Positions 1-5,774 of a stretch of 9,049 nucleotides of DNA are shown in pieces. The notes under the pieces are model-generated. The model saw only the letters and a list, made by a program, of their open reading frames with translations. It was not told the DNA's origin and made no database searches. How positions within the stretch are numbered: the first letter of the stretch is position 1; every line of letters begins with the position of its first letter. This DNA comes from Pseudomonadota bacterium (GTDB taxonomy: Bacteria > Pseudomonadota > Gammaproteobacteria > Xanthomonadales > Rhodanobacteraceae), in the NCBI GenBank assembly GCA_021777635.1, contig JAJYDI010000082.1, forward strand, positions 1 to 9,049, written 5' to 3'. The position numbers and the translations under genes are program-made.

Positions 1-130
1 TCCGGGAAAGGGTGAGGGGGAAATCGGTCAGGTGCCGGCGATGATGGGGCAAACTTGCGTCAAATTGCGGGCTTAGATCACGGATTGTTGACGTTTTCGA
101 GGCTCGCGGCAAGCCCTTTTTCCTGTCCGG

Positions 131-141
131 CAAACGGTTTG
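131..141. promoter_or_regulatory. Candidate PsrA-type operator, upstream copy
   Basis: CAAAC-G-GTTTG is a perfect 5-bp inverted repeat with a 1-nt spacer, and its last bases overlap the -35 hexamer of the predicted promoter. The arms match the half-sites known for Pseudomonas PsrA (CAAAC/GTTTG, usually 2-4 nt apart), but this spacer is shorter than that rule. It may be a weak secondary site or a coincidental half-site pair. The link to the adjacent regulator is inferred. Confidence 0.45.
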
Positions 142-167
142 ACCGCGCCGCAAAGCGCCCGTATCAT
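139..167 (+). promoter_or_regulatory. Sigma70 promoter of the regulator-fad genes
   Basis: The -35 box is TTGACC (139-144) and the -10 box is TATCAT (162-167), separated by exactly 17 nt. Each differs from consensus at one position. Transcription would begin near 173-175, giving a short leader of about 25 nt before the GTG start of the TetR gene. The two flanking palindromes make this look like a repressible promoter. It is probably the main promoter for the regulator and perhaps also for the downstream fad genes. It is predicted from sequence only. Confidence 0.7.
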
Positions 168-183
168 TCAAACGGTCGTTTGA
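168..183. promoter_or_regulatory. PsrA-type operator over the transcription start
   Basis: TCAAACG-GT-CGTTTGA is a perfect inverted repeat with 7-bp arms and a 2-bp centre. Read as CAAAC-N4-GTTTG it fits the published PsrA operator rule (G/CAAAC, 2-4 nt, GTTTG/C). It begins on the base after the -10 box and spans the predicted transcription start, so a bound repressor would block RNA polymerase. The adjacent gene encodes a PsrA-like protein, so autoregulation is the natural inference. Confidence 0.75.
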
Positions 184-199
184 TCGAGCGCCGGCTGCC

Positions 200-820
200 G
201 TGAACGCCTCCCAGTTCTCCACCAAGCAACGCATACTCGGTGCCGCGGAAGTGCTGTTTGCCCGCTACGGTTTTGCCGGCGCCTCGCTGCGCCAGGTGAC
301 CGCCGCCGCCAACGTCAATCTGGCCGCCGTCAACTACCATTTCGGATCCAAGGAAAACCTGATCGAGGAAGTGTTCCGCCGCCGCCTTGACGACCTCAAC
401 GCGCGCCGCCAGGCCGCACTGTCCAAGGTCGAGAAGCGTGCGGACGCCACGCTCGAGGACGCGCTCGACGCCTTCATCCGGCCGGCACTGCAGCTGTCGC
501 TGGATCGCAGCGGCGGCGGCGCCTTCATGCGCGTGCTGGCGCGCGCCTACGCCGAACATGACGACCGTCTGCGCCGTTTCCTTTCCGACAACTACGGCCA
601 CGTGCTGCGCGAGTTCGTGGTGGTGTTCCACCACATGCTGCCGCACCTCGACAAGGAAGAGCTGTACTGGCGGCTGGACATCGTCGCCGGCGCGCTGACG
701 TACGCGATGGCCGATTTCGGTGTCATCAAGCGCAAGAGCGGCATCAGCGAGCAGAGCCATCGCGAGCGCGCCGCCGAGCACCTGGTGCGTTTCGCCGCCG
801 CCGGCCTGCGCGCGCCCTGA
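200..820 (+). CDS. psrA: TetR-family regulator, PsrA-like (fatty-acid responsive)
   Basis: This is a 206-residue TetR-family repressor, predicted to be a cytoplasmic dimer. Residues about 8-55 form the DNA-binding domain. The helix-turn-helix and following helix contain VNLAAVNYHFGSKENLI (39-55), almost the same as the matching stretch of Pseudomonas PsrA. The acidic and aromatic ligand-binding half runs from about 85 to 206 and ends in FAAAGLRA, also like PsrA. PsrA represses itself and beta-oxidation genes and is released by long-chain acyl-CoA or fatty acids. The FadN and thiolase genes downstream on the same strand, and a PsrA-type palindrome at the promoter, support the same role here. 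The start is GTG with only a weak ribosome-binding site, but it is the only start giving a complete HTH domain. The family is certain. The symbol rests on similarity and context and could be wrong at orthologue level. Confidence 0.9.
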   Translation: MNASQFSTKQRILGAAEVLFARYGFAGASLRQVTAAANVNLAAVNYHFGSKENLIEEVFRRRLDDLNARRQAALSKVEKRADATLEDALDAFIRPALQLSLDRSGGGAFMRVLARAYAEHDDRLRRFLSDNYGHVLREFVVVFHHMLPHLDKEELYWRLDIVAGALTYAMADFGVIKRKSGISEQSHRERAAEHLVRFAAAGLRAP

Positions 821-838
821 TTGCCGATTGCCACTGCC

Positions 839-852
839 CCGGTTGCGACCGG
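839..852 (+). other. Small hairpin in the regulator-fadN gap
   Basis: CCGGT-TGCG-ACCGG forms a 5-bp GC-rich stem with a 4-nt loop, in the 66-nt gap between the regulator stop and the fadN start. No T-run follows, so it is not an intrinsic terminator and read-through into fadN is expected. It could be a processing or stability element, or chance. Confidence 0.3.
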
Positions 853-877
853 AGTCACGCCCCCGTTTCCCCACCCC

Positions 878-881
878 GGAG
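878..881 (+). promoter_or_regulatory. Ribosome-binding site fixing the fadN start
   Basis: GGAG lies 5 nt before the ATG at 887. This decides the start: the open frame extends back to a TTG at 821 directly after the regulator stop, but those 22 extra codons are Pro/Ala-rich, unlike the family, and that TTG lacks a comparable site. Confidence 0.7.
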
Positions 882-886
882 TTTCC

Positions 887-3250
887 ATGAAGCCCACTCC
901 TCTCCGCATCCGCAAGGCCGCCGTGCTCGGCGCCGGCGTGATGGGCGCGCAGATCGCCGCCCATCTCGTCAACGCCGACGTCGAGACGCTGCTGTTCGAT
1001 CTCGCCGCCAGAGAGGCTCCGAAGAACGGCATCGCGGCGAAGTCGATCCTGAACCTCGCCAAGCTGTCACCGGCGCCACTGGCCGACAAGGCGCGCGCGC
1101 AGGCGATCGTGGCGGCCGACTACGAGGAGCATCTGGCGCTGCTCGCCGACTGCGACCTGGTGATCGAGGCGATCGCCGAGCGCCTCGACTGGAAACTGGA
1201 CCTCTACGCGAAGATCGCGCCACATCTGAATCCGCGCGTCATCGTCGCGTCCAACACCTCGGGACTGTCGATCAACTCGATGGCCGAGGCGCTGCCTGCG
1301 GCACTGCGCCCACGCTTCTGCGGCATCCATTTCTTCAATCCCCCGCGCTACATGCATCTGGTCGAGATGATCCCCGACCGCGCCACCGATCCGGCAGTCC
1401 TGGACGCGCTCGAGGGTTTCCTGACCACCACGCTCGGCAAGGGCGTGGTGCGCGCCAAGGACACGCCCAATTTCATCGGCAACCGCATCGGCGTGTTCTC
1501 GATGCTGGCGACGATGCACCACACCCAGCAGTTCGGTCTCGGCTTCGACGTCGTCGATGCGCTGACCGGCCCGGCGATCGGGCGCCCCAGGAGTGCCACC
1601 TACCGCACCGCCGACGTGGTGGGCCTTGACACCATGGCGCACGTGATCAAGACCATGGCCGACACCCTGCCGGAGGATCCCTGGCACCGTCACTTCAGGG
1701 CGCCGGAATGGCTATCCGCGCTGATCGCCAAGGGCGCGCTGGGCCAGAAGGCCGGCGCCGGTTTCTATCGCAAGGTCGGCAAGGACATCGGGGTGCTCGA
1801 CGTCAAGGCGCAGGATTATCGCGCCTCCGCGCAACAGATTGCCGACACCGTTGCCGCGATGCTCGCCATCAAGGATCCTGCGGAGAAGTTTGCAAAGTTG
1901 CGCGCCAGCGCCGAACCGCAGGCGCAGTTCCTGTGGGCGACTTTCCGCGACCTGTTCCATTACACCGCCTATCACGTCGCCGACATCGCCGAGACCTGCC
2001 GCGACGTCGATTTCGCCATCCGCTGGGGCTACGGCTGGAAACTGGGTCCGTTCGAGACCTGGCAGGCCGCCGGCTGGCAGCAGGTCGCCGGCTGGATCGG
2101 CGAGGACATCCGGGCCGGCAAGGCCATGAGCACCGCGCCGCTGCCGGCGTGGGTGACCGACGGACGCAGCGGAGTGCATGGTCCCGACGGCTCGTTTGCG
2201 CCGAAGGCGGGCAAGCCGCTGCCGCGCTCCGCGCATCCGGTCTACGAGCGCCAGCTGTTCCCCGACCCGCTGCTGGGCGAACGCTTCGATCGCGGTACCA
2301 CCGCGTTCGAGAACGACGGGGTGCGCCTGTGGCATCTGGGCGACGAGATCGGCATCGTCTCGTTCAAGACCAAGATGAATACCGTCAACGATGCGGTGCT
2401 CGACGGCTTGCAGCGCGCGATCGAGGAGTCCGAACGCCAGTTCAAGGCGCTGGTGATCTGGCAATCCGGCGAGCCGTTCTCGGCCGGCGCCGATCTCAAG
2501 GGTGCGATGGGCCTGCTGCAGGCCGGCAGGATCGCCGACTTCGAGTCGATGATCGCCAACTTCCAGGCCACCAGCATGCGCATCAAGTATGCGCTGGTGC
2601 CGGTGGTGGCTGCGGTGCGCGGCATGGCGCTGGGCGGCGGTTGCGAATTCCAGATGCACTCGGCACGCACGGTCGCGGCGCTGGAGAGCTACATCGGCCT
2701 GGTCGAGGCCGGTGTGGGCCTGCTGCCGGCGGGCGGCGGCCTGAAGGAGATCGCCGCGCGCTGCGGGCTGGCGAGCGATCCCTTCGAAGGCGTCAAACGC
2801 ATCTTCGAGACCGTGGCCATGGCCAAGGTCTCGGGCTCCGCGCTGGAAGCCAAGCAGATGGGCCTGCTGCGCGACAGCGACGTGGTGGTGTTCAACGCGT
2901 TCGAGCAGCTGTATGTGGCAAAGAGCGTCGCCGCCGCGCTGGCTGAGTCCGGCTGGCGCCCGCCGCTGCCGGCACGCGCGATTCCGGTCGCCGGTGAAGT
3001 CGGCACCGCCAGCCTGAAGATGCTGCTGGTCAACATGCTCGAGGGCCGCTTCATCTCCGAGCACGATTACGAGATCGCCGCGCGCATCGCCGACACCCTC
3101 TGCGGCGGTGCGATCGAACGTGGCGCGGCCGTCGACGAGGACTGGCTGCTGCGTCTCGAGCGCAAGCACTTCGTCGAATTGGCGCAGATGCCCAAGACCC
3201 AGGCGCGCATCCAGCACACCCTGACCACCGGCAAGCCGCTGAGGAACTGA
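887..3250 (+). CDS. fadN: FadN-type 3-hydroxyacyl-CoA dehydrogenase/enoyl-CoA hydratase
   Basis: This 787-residue bifunctional protein carries out the middle two steps of fatty-acid beta-oxidation: hydration of trans-2-enoyl-CoA, then NAD-dependent oxidation of 3-hydroxyacyl-CoA. The N-terminal Rossmann domain has G15-x-G17-x-x-G20 (VLGAGVMG). The dehydrogenase catalytic pair is H148 (HFFNP) and E160 (LVE), with the same 12-residue spacing as in human HADH. The first C-terminal dehydrogenase domain covers about 195-295 (NFIGNR, GLDTM, GAGFY). A second, degenerate copy lies near 355-400. The crotonase domain occupies about 475-680. It has an oxyanion-hole stretch FSAGADL (531-537), GGGCE with E587, and E607, the latter two 20 apart like the catalytic pair of rat enoyl-CoA hydratase. 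Dehydrogenase first and hydratase last is the order of Bacillus FadN (about 789 residues), opposite to E. coli FadB. Its partner is the downstream thiolase, and expression is probably under the PsrA-like repressor. All visible active-site residues are intact. Confidence 0.95.
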   Translation: MKPTPLRIRKAAVLGAGVMGAQIAAHLVNADVETLLFDLAAREAPKNGIAAKSILNLAKLSPAPLADKARAQAIVAADYEEHLALLADCDLVIEAIAERLDWKLDLYAKIAPHLNPRVIVASNTSGLSINSMAEALPAALRPRFCGIHFFNPPRYMHLVEMIPDRATDPAVLDALEGFLTTTLGKGVVRAKDTPNFIGNRIGVFSMLATMHHTQQFGLGFDVVDALTGPAIGRPRSATYRTADVVGLDTMAHVIKTMADTLPEDPWHRHFRAPEWLSALIAKGALGQKAGAGFYRKVGKDIGVLDVKAQDYRASAQQIADTVAAMLAIKDPAEKFAKLRASAEPQAQFLWATFRDLFHYTAYHVADIAETCRDVDFAIRWGYGWKLGPFETWQAAGWQQVAGWIGEDIRAGKAMSTAPLPAWVTDGRSGVHGPDGSFAPKAGKPLPRSAHPVYERQLFPDPLLGERFDRGTTAFENDGVRLWHLGDEIGIVSFKTKMNTVNDAVLDGLQRAIEESERQFKALVIWQSGEPFSAGADLKGAMGLLQAGRIADFESMIANFQATSMRIKYALVPVVAAVRGMALGGGCEFQMHSARTVAALESYIGLVEAGVGLLPAGGGLKEIAARCGLASDPFEGVKRIFETVAMAKVSGSALEAKQMGLLRDSDVVVFNAFEQLYVAKSVAAALAESGWRPPLPARAIPVAGEVGTASLKMLLVNMLEGRFISEHDYEIAARIADTLCGGAIERGAAVDEDWLLRLERKHFVELAQMPKTQARIQHTLTTGKPLRN

Positions 3251-3258
3251 GAGCCAGT

Positions 3259-3334
3259 GTCCGCGAAGACCGCAATGCGCGCGATGGATCTTCATCCGAC
3301 CGACATCTGCGCGTTCTTGGCGTTCTTTGCGGAC
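3259..3334. repeat. Intergenic inverted-repeat module 1
   Basis: The left arm starts GTCCGCGAAGACCGCA (3259-3274). The right arm (3311-3334) is its imperfect inverted copy and ends TTTGCGGAC; 18 of 24 positions pair. The right arm has a 9-nt period (GCGTTCTTG, GCGTTCTTT, GCGGAC). The module could fold into a hairpin of about 76 nt in the fadN-fadA transcript. It starts 9 nt after the fadN stop codon. It has no coding content and no T-run after it. It resembles intergenic 'CGCGAAG/CGCAAAG' repeats that I recall from other proteobacterial genomes, but I could not search for copies. Confidence 0.7.
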
Positions 3335-3348
3335 CCATGAATGCGGTT

Positions 3349-3530
3349 GTCCGCGAAGACCGCAGAGGGCGCGAAATTTCAGGACTTGATGCTTTTTTCA
3401 CGACCTTGGCACCCTTCGCAAACCCGCACGTCCCAGCCATCGAAATCTAAGCCCACCGCTCCACGACGCGCGCGACCGCACAAGATCCATCATCGATAAA
3501 GCCTTCGCGGTCTTCGCGTCCTTCGCGGAC
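3349..3530. repeat. Intergenic inverted-repeat module 2
   Basis: The left arm repeats the 17-mer TGTCCGCGAAGACCGCA of module 1 exactly (3348-3364, 90 bp after 3258-3274). The right arm (about 3503-3530) has three CTTCGCG units at 3503, 3512 and 3521, a strict 9-nt period, and ends CTTCGCGGAC. That is the perfect reverse complement of GTCCGCGAAG at 3349-3358. Over 28 positions the arms match at 21. The roughly 140-nt interior is lower in GC, has a T6 run near 3393-3398, and shows no ORF. The module stops 21 nt before the thiolase ATG. With module 1 it fills nearly all of the 301-bp gap between fadN and the thiolase; I see no clear second promoter there. Confidence 0.7.
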
Positions 3531-3540
3531 TCAATGCTCT

Positions 3541-3544
3541 GGAG
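3541..3544 (+). promoter_or_regulatory. Ribosome-binding site fixing the thiolase start
   Basis: GGAG lies 7 nt before the ATG at 3552. An in-frame ATG 18 nt upstream (3534) sits only 3 nt past the repeat arm. Its upstream sequence is repeat DNA without a good purine-rich site, so the 3552 start is preferred. Confidence 0.75.
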
Positions 3545-3551
3545 ATCAAGC

Positions 3552-4748
3552 ATGACCAAGCAAATCCAGGACGCCTACATCGTCGCCGCTATCCGCACGC
3601 CGATCGGCAAGGCGCCGCGCGGCGTGTTCCGCAACACCCGGCCTGACGATCTGCTGGCGCACGTGATCCGCGCCGCGCTGGCCAAGGCGCCGAGTGTCGA
3701 TCCGCAGCGTATCGGCGACGTGATCGTCGGTTGCGCCATGCCCGAGGCCGAGCAGGGCATGAACGTCGCCCGCATCGGCCTGCTGCTGGCCGGCCTGCCG
3801 GACACGGTCCCGGGCGTGACCGTCAACCGCTTCTGCTCGTCGGGCGCGCAGGCGGTGGCGATGGCCGCCGACCGCATCCGCCTCGGCGAGGCCGACCTGA
3901 TGCTGGCCTGCGGCACCGAGAGCATGAGCATGGTGCCGATGATGGGGCATCGCCCGGCGATCAACCCGGCCGTGTTCGACAACGAGCACATCGCCATCGC
4001 CTACGGCATGGGCATCACCGCCGAGAAAGTCGCCGAGCGCTGGAAGGTCAGCCGCGAGGACCAGGACGCCTTCGCCCTGCAGAGCCACCAGCGCGCGCTG
4101 GCGGCGATCGCTGCGGGCGAGTTCGCCGAGGAGATCGCGCCGTACACGCTGGACGATCACTACCCCGATCTGGCCACGCATGCGATCAAGGCCGACCGGC
4201 GCCGCATCGATACCGACGAGGGCCCGCGCAAGGACACCAGCCTCGACGGTCTGTCGAAGCTGAAAACGGTGTTCCGCGCCGGTGGCAGCGTGACGGCCGG
4301 CAACAGCTCGCAGATGTCCGACGGCGCCGGCGCGGTGCTGCTGGCCAGCGCACAGGCGCTCAAGGACTACGGCCTGACGCCGCTGGCGCGCTTCGTCGGC
4401 GCATCGGTGGCCGGCGTACCGCCGGAGATCATGGGCATCGGCCCCAAGGAGGCGATCCCGCGCGCGCTCAAGCTCGCCGGCATCCGTCGCGACCAGCTGG
4501 ACTGGATCGAGCTCAACGAGGCTTTCGCCGCGCAATCGCTGGCCGTGATCCGCGATATCGGCCTCGATCCGGCGCGGGTCAATCCGCTGGGCGGCGCGAT
4601 CGCGCTGGGTCATCCGCTGGGTGCGACCGGCGCCAAGCTGACCGCGACGGTCGTGCACGGCCTGCGCCGGCGCAGGCAGAAGTACGGCATGGTGACCATG
4701 TGCATCGGCACCGGCATGGGCTACGCGATGGTGCTCGAGGCGGTGTGA
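3552..4748 (+). CDS. fadA: Acetyl-CoA acyltransferase (FadA-type thiolase)
   Basis: This 398-residue thiolase would cleave 3-ketoacyl-CoA with CoA to give acetyl-CoA and a shortened acyl-CoA, the last step of beta-oxidation. The N-terminus has the family start AYIVAAIRTPIGK (8-20). The nucleophilic cysteine is C95 in NRFCSSG. The second half has NEAFA (322-326), H354 in GHPLGATG and the acid/base cysteine C384 in CIGTGMG; most thiolases have CIGGGMG or similar, so the T is a mild variant. Length is normal and no frame damage is seen. It follows fadN on the same strand but 301 bp away, across a repeat-filled gap. It may be read through from fadN or have its own unseen promoter. Co-occurrence with FadN supports a FadA (trifunctional-complex) role rather than acetoacetyl-CoA thiolase or biosynthetic PhaA, though sequence alone cannot exclude these. 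Confidence 0.93.
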   Translation: MTKQIQDAYIVAAIRTPIGKAPRGVFRNTRPDDLLAHVIRAALAKAPSVDPQRIGDVIVGCAMPEAEQGMNVARIGLLLAGLPDTVPGVTVNRFCSSGAQAVAMAADRIRLGEADLMLACGTESMSMVPMMGHRPAINPAVFDNEHIAIAYGMGITAEKVAERWKVSREDQDAFALQSHQRALAAIAAGEFAEEIAPYTLDDHYPDLATHAIKADRRRIDTDEGPRKDTSLDGLSKLKTVFRAGGSVTAGNSSQMSDGAGAVLLASAQALKDYGLTPLARFVGASVAGVPPEIMGIGPKEAIPRALKLAGIRRDQLDWIELNEAFAAQSLAVIRDIGLDPARVNPLGGAIALGHPLGATGAKLTATVVHGLRRRRQKYGMVTMCIGTGMGYAMVLEAV

Positions 4749-4781
4749 GCGGGCAACCATGCCATCGCGTTCATCATGACC

Positions 4782-4813
4782 GTGGCGGCCCCGGCATCCC
4801 GAGCTGGCGCCAC
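4782..4813. terminator. Possible hairpin between convergent genes
   Basis: GTGGCG (4782-4787) and CGCCAC (4808-4813) can pair across a 20-nt loop that itself has partial GC complementarity. It lies in the 67-bp space between the convergent thiolase and small-membrane-protein genes, where a two-way terminator is expected. Neither strand has a T-run after it, so it is weak as an intrinsic terminator. Confidence 0.25.
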
Positions 4814-4815
4814 GA

Positions 4816-5229
4816 TCAGACCGGCAGCGTCTTGCCAAGCAGCGGGGCGAGCAGGGCAAGGGCGGCCAGCAAGGCCACGATCATCAGCGTGGTGATTATC
4901 GCCTGCGCGATGTAGTGCAAGGCGATGTCGTTGACCGCGGCGGCGGCCTGGTCGATGCCGTCGGGCGCCGCGGGCCGCAGGCGTGCGGCGTCGAGCCGCG
5001 ATGCGGCGCGGAATTCGAGGAAGGCCACCCAGGCCAGCGCGGCGCCGAACGGCAGGCCGATGACGGTCAGCGTCAGCAAGACCGCCAGCACACCGTTGAA
5101 CACGCCGCAGGCGCGTATCCAGAAGGTGGCGCGCGCCAGCGGTGCGATGGTGGCAGCGAACAGGGCGACCTCGCCTGCAGTCCGCGGCGTGGGCGCTGCA
5201 GCCGCGGCCGGCGCGGCTTCAGAGGCCAT
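4816..5229 (-). CDS. Small membrane protein, tandem paralogue B
   Basis: This is a 137-residue integral membrane protein of unknown function. An Ala/Pro-rich N-terminal tail (about 1-33) precedes three hydrophobic segments at about 36-56, 57-75 and 106-131. A basic and polar stretch, FRAASRLDAARLRP (73-86), follows the second helix. The upstream neighbour has the same layout and the same FRAAS motif, so the two look like products of an old duplication. The layout recalls the DUF5362 family, but I cannot confirm this without a profile search. The chosen ATG (MASEA...) overlaps the neighbour's stop by 11 nt (5219-5229), suggesting coupled translation. A TTG 15 nt upstream is possible but less likely. 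Confidence 0.75.
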   Translation of the reverse strand: MASEAAPAAAAAPTPRTAGEVALFAATIAPLARATFWIRACGVFNGVLAVLLTLTVIGLPFGAALAWVAFLEFRAASRLDAARLRPAAPDGIDQAAAAVNDIALHYIAQAIITTLMIVALLAALALLAPLLGKTLPV

Positions 5230-5623
5230 GGGCCACCTGCGCAAGGGCCTCGACGATGGCGCCGATCAACAGCAGCAGTCCCAGTGCGCTGGTCAGCGCC
5301 GACAGCAGGAAGTAGCGCGCCAGCGCGGCAAACCCGGCCCGGGCATCCTCGGGCCGCAGACTGGCGTGCGCCACGCTGAGCACCGAAGCTGCGCGAAACA
5401 GGAACCACGCCGACAGCGTCCCGCTGAGCGCGACCAGCGCATTCAGCCAGCTGCCGTGCCAGAGCTTGATCACGCCGAAACCCAGCAGCAGGACGGCGAA
5501 GCCCCAGCACCACCAGCGGCGACGATGCAGCGGCGCAGTCAGCGCACGCACCCACTCGGCGGGTACGGAAGCACCCGGCAGGGTGCCCAGGGGTGCGGTC
5601 TGTGCGGGCAGATTCGAAGGCAT
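5219..5623 (-). CDS. Small membrane protein, tandem paralogue A
   Basis: This is a 134-residue membrane protein, the first gene of a two-gene unit. After a polar N-terminus with HRRRWW near 33-38 it has hydrophobic segments at about 38-54, 59-77 and 103-126. SAWFLFRAASVLSVA (71-85) lines up with LAWVAFLEFRAASRLDAA of the downstream protein, including the shared FRAAS. No enzymatic motif is visible. The three-helix plan and paired paralogues suggest a DUF5362-like family and perhaps a hetero-oligomer in the inner membrane, but this is inference. The ATG at 5623 has no strong ribosome-binding site. The frame stays open to about 5761, but the extra residues are Arg/Cys-rich and do not look like protein. 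The gene is not obviously linked in function to the neighbouring fad or polysaccharide genes. Confidence 0.72.
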   Translation of the reverse strand: MPSNLPAQTAPLGTLPGASVPAEWVRALTAPLHRRRWWCWGFAVLLLGFGVIKLWHGSWLNALVALSGTLSAWFLFRAASVLSVAHASLRPEDARAGFAALARYFLLSALTSALGLLLLIGAIVEALAQVAHGL

Positions 5624-5739
5624 CGGGCGTTGATGATGGCGCACATCGCGGCACGAACGCGAGCACCCGCGTGTCATGCGCTTGCAGCGACTCGCTCGGA
5701 ACCTGGATCGCGATGCACACGCCGCCGCGCGTCGAACGA

Positions 5740-5754
5740 CAGCCGCCTCGGCTG
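5740..5754 (-). terminator. Possible hairpin after the oxidoreductase gene
   Basis: CAGCCG and CGGCTG form a perfect 6-bp stem with a 3-nt loop, 20 nt downstream of the oxidoreductase stop on the minus strand. No T-run follows, so factor-independent termination is doubtful. The rest of the 151-bp gap (5624-5774), which should also contain the promoter of the membrane-protein pair, shows no gene and no convincing promoter boxes. Confidence 0.3.
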
Positions 5755-5774
5755 CCCCCACCGTGCAGCCGCGA

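Noticed and set aside
88..93. TTGACG as an alternative -35 box.
   Set aside because: No acceptable -10 sequence lies 16-18 nt downstream; the TTGACC/TATCAT pair at 139-167 is far better.
101..121. GGCT...AGCC followed by CTTTTT, resembling an intrinsic terminator for a gene left of the window.
   Set aside because: The stem is only 4 bp with a 7-nt loop, and no upstream coding sequence is visible in the window, so it is not supportable.
821..886. In-frame N-terminal extension of FadN from a TTG at 821.
   Set aside because: The 22 extra residues are Pro/Ala-rich and atypical, and a clear GGAG sits 5 nt before the ATG at 887.
1712..3295. Long minus-strand open frame opposite fadN.
   Set aside because: It is a mirror of high-GC codon bias, rich in Arg, His, Gln and Gly with no recognisable motif, while the plus strand encodes an intact enzyme.
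3258..3530. CRISPR-like array from the repeated GTCCGCGAAG units.
   Set aside because: Only two exact direct copies exist, spacing is irregular, arms are inverted, and no cas genes are present; a dispersed intergenic repeat explains it better.
3546..4859. Long minus-strand open frame opposite the thiolase gene.
   Set aside because: Low-complexity His/Arg/Asp-rich translation with no motif; a shadow of the thiolase gene.
5624..5720. Possible small minus-strand gene starting at the ATG at 5720.
   Set aside because: The frame continues through the membrane-protein gene as a shadow, the peptide is unrecognisable, and no ribosome-binding site is evident.
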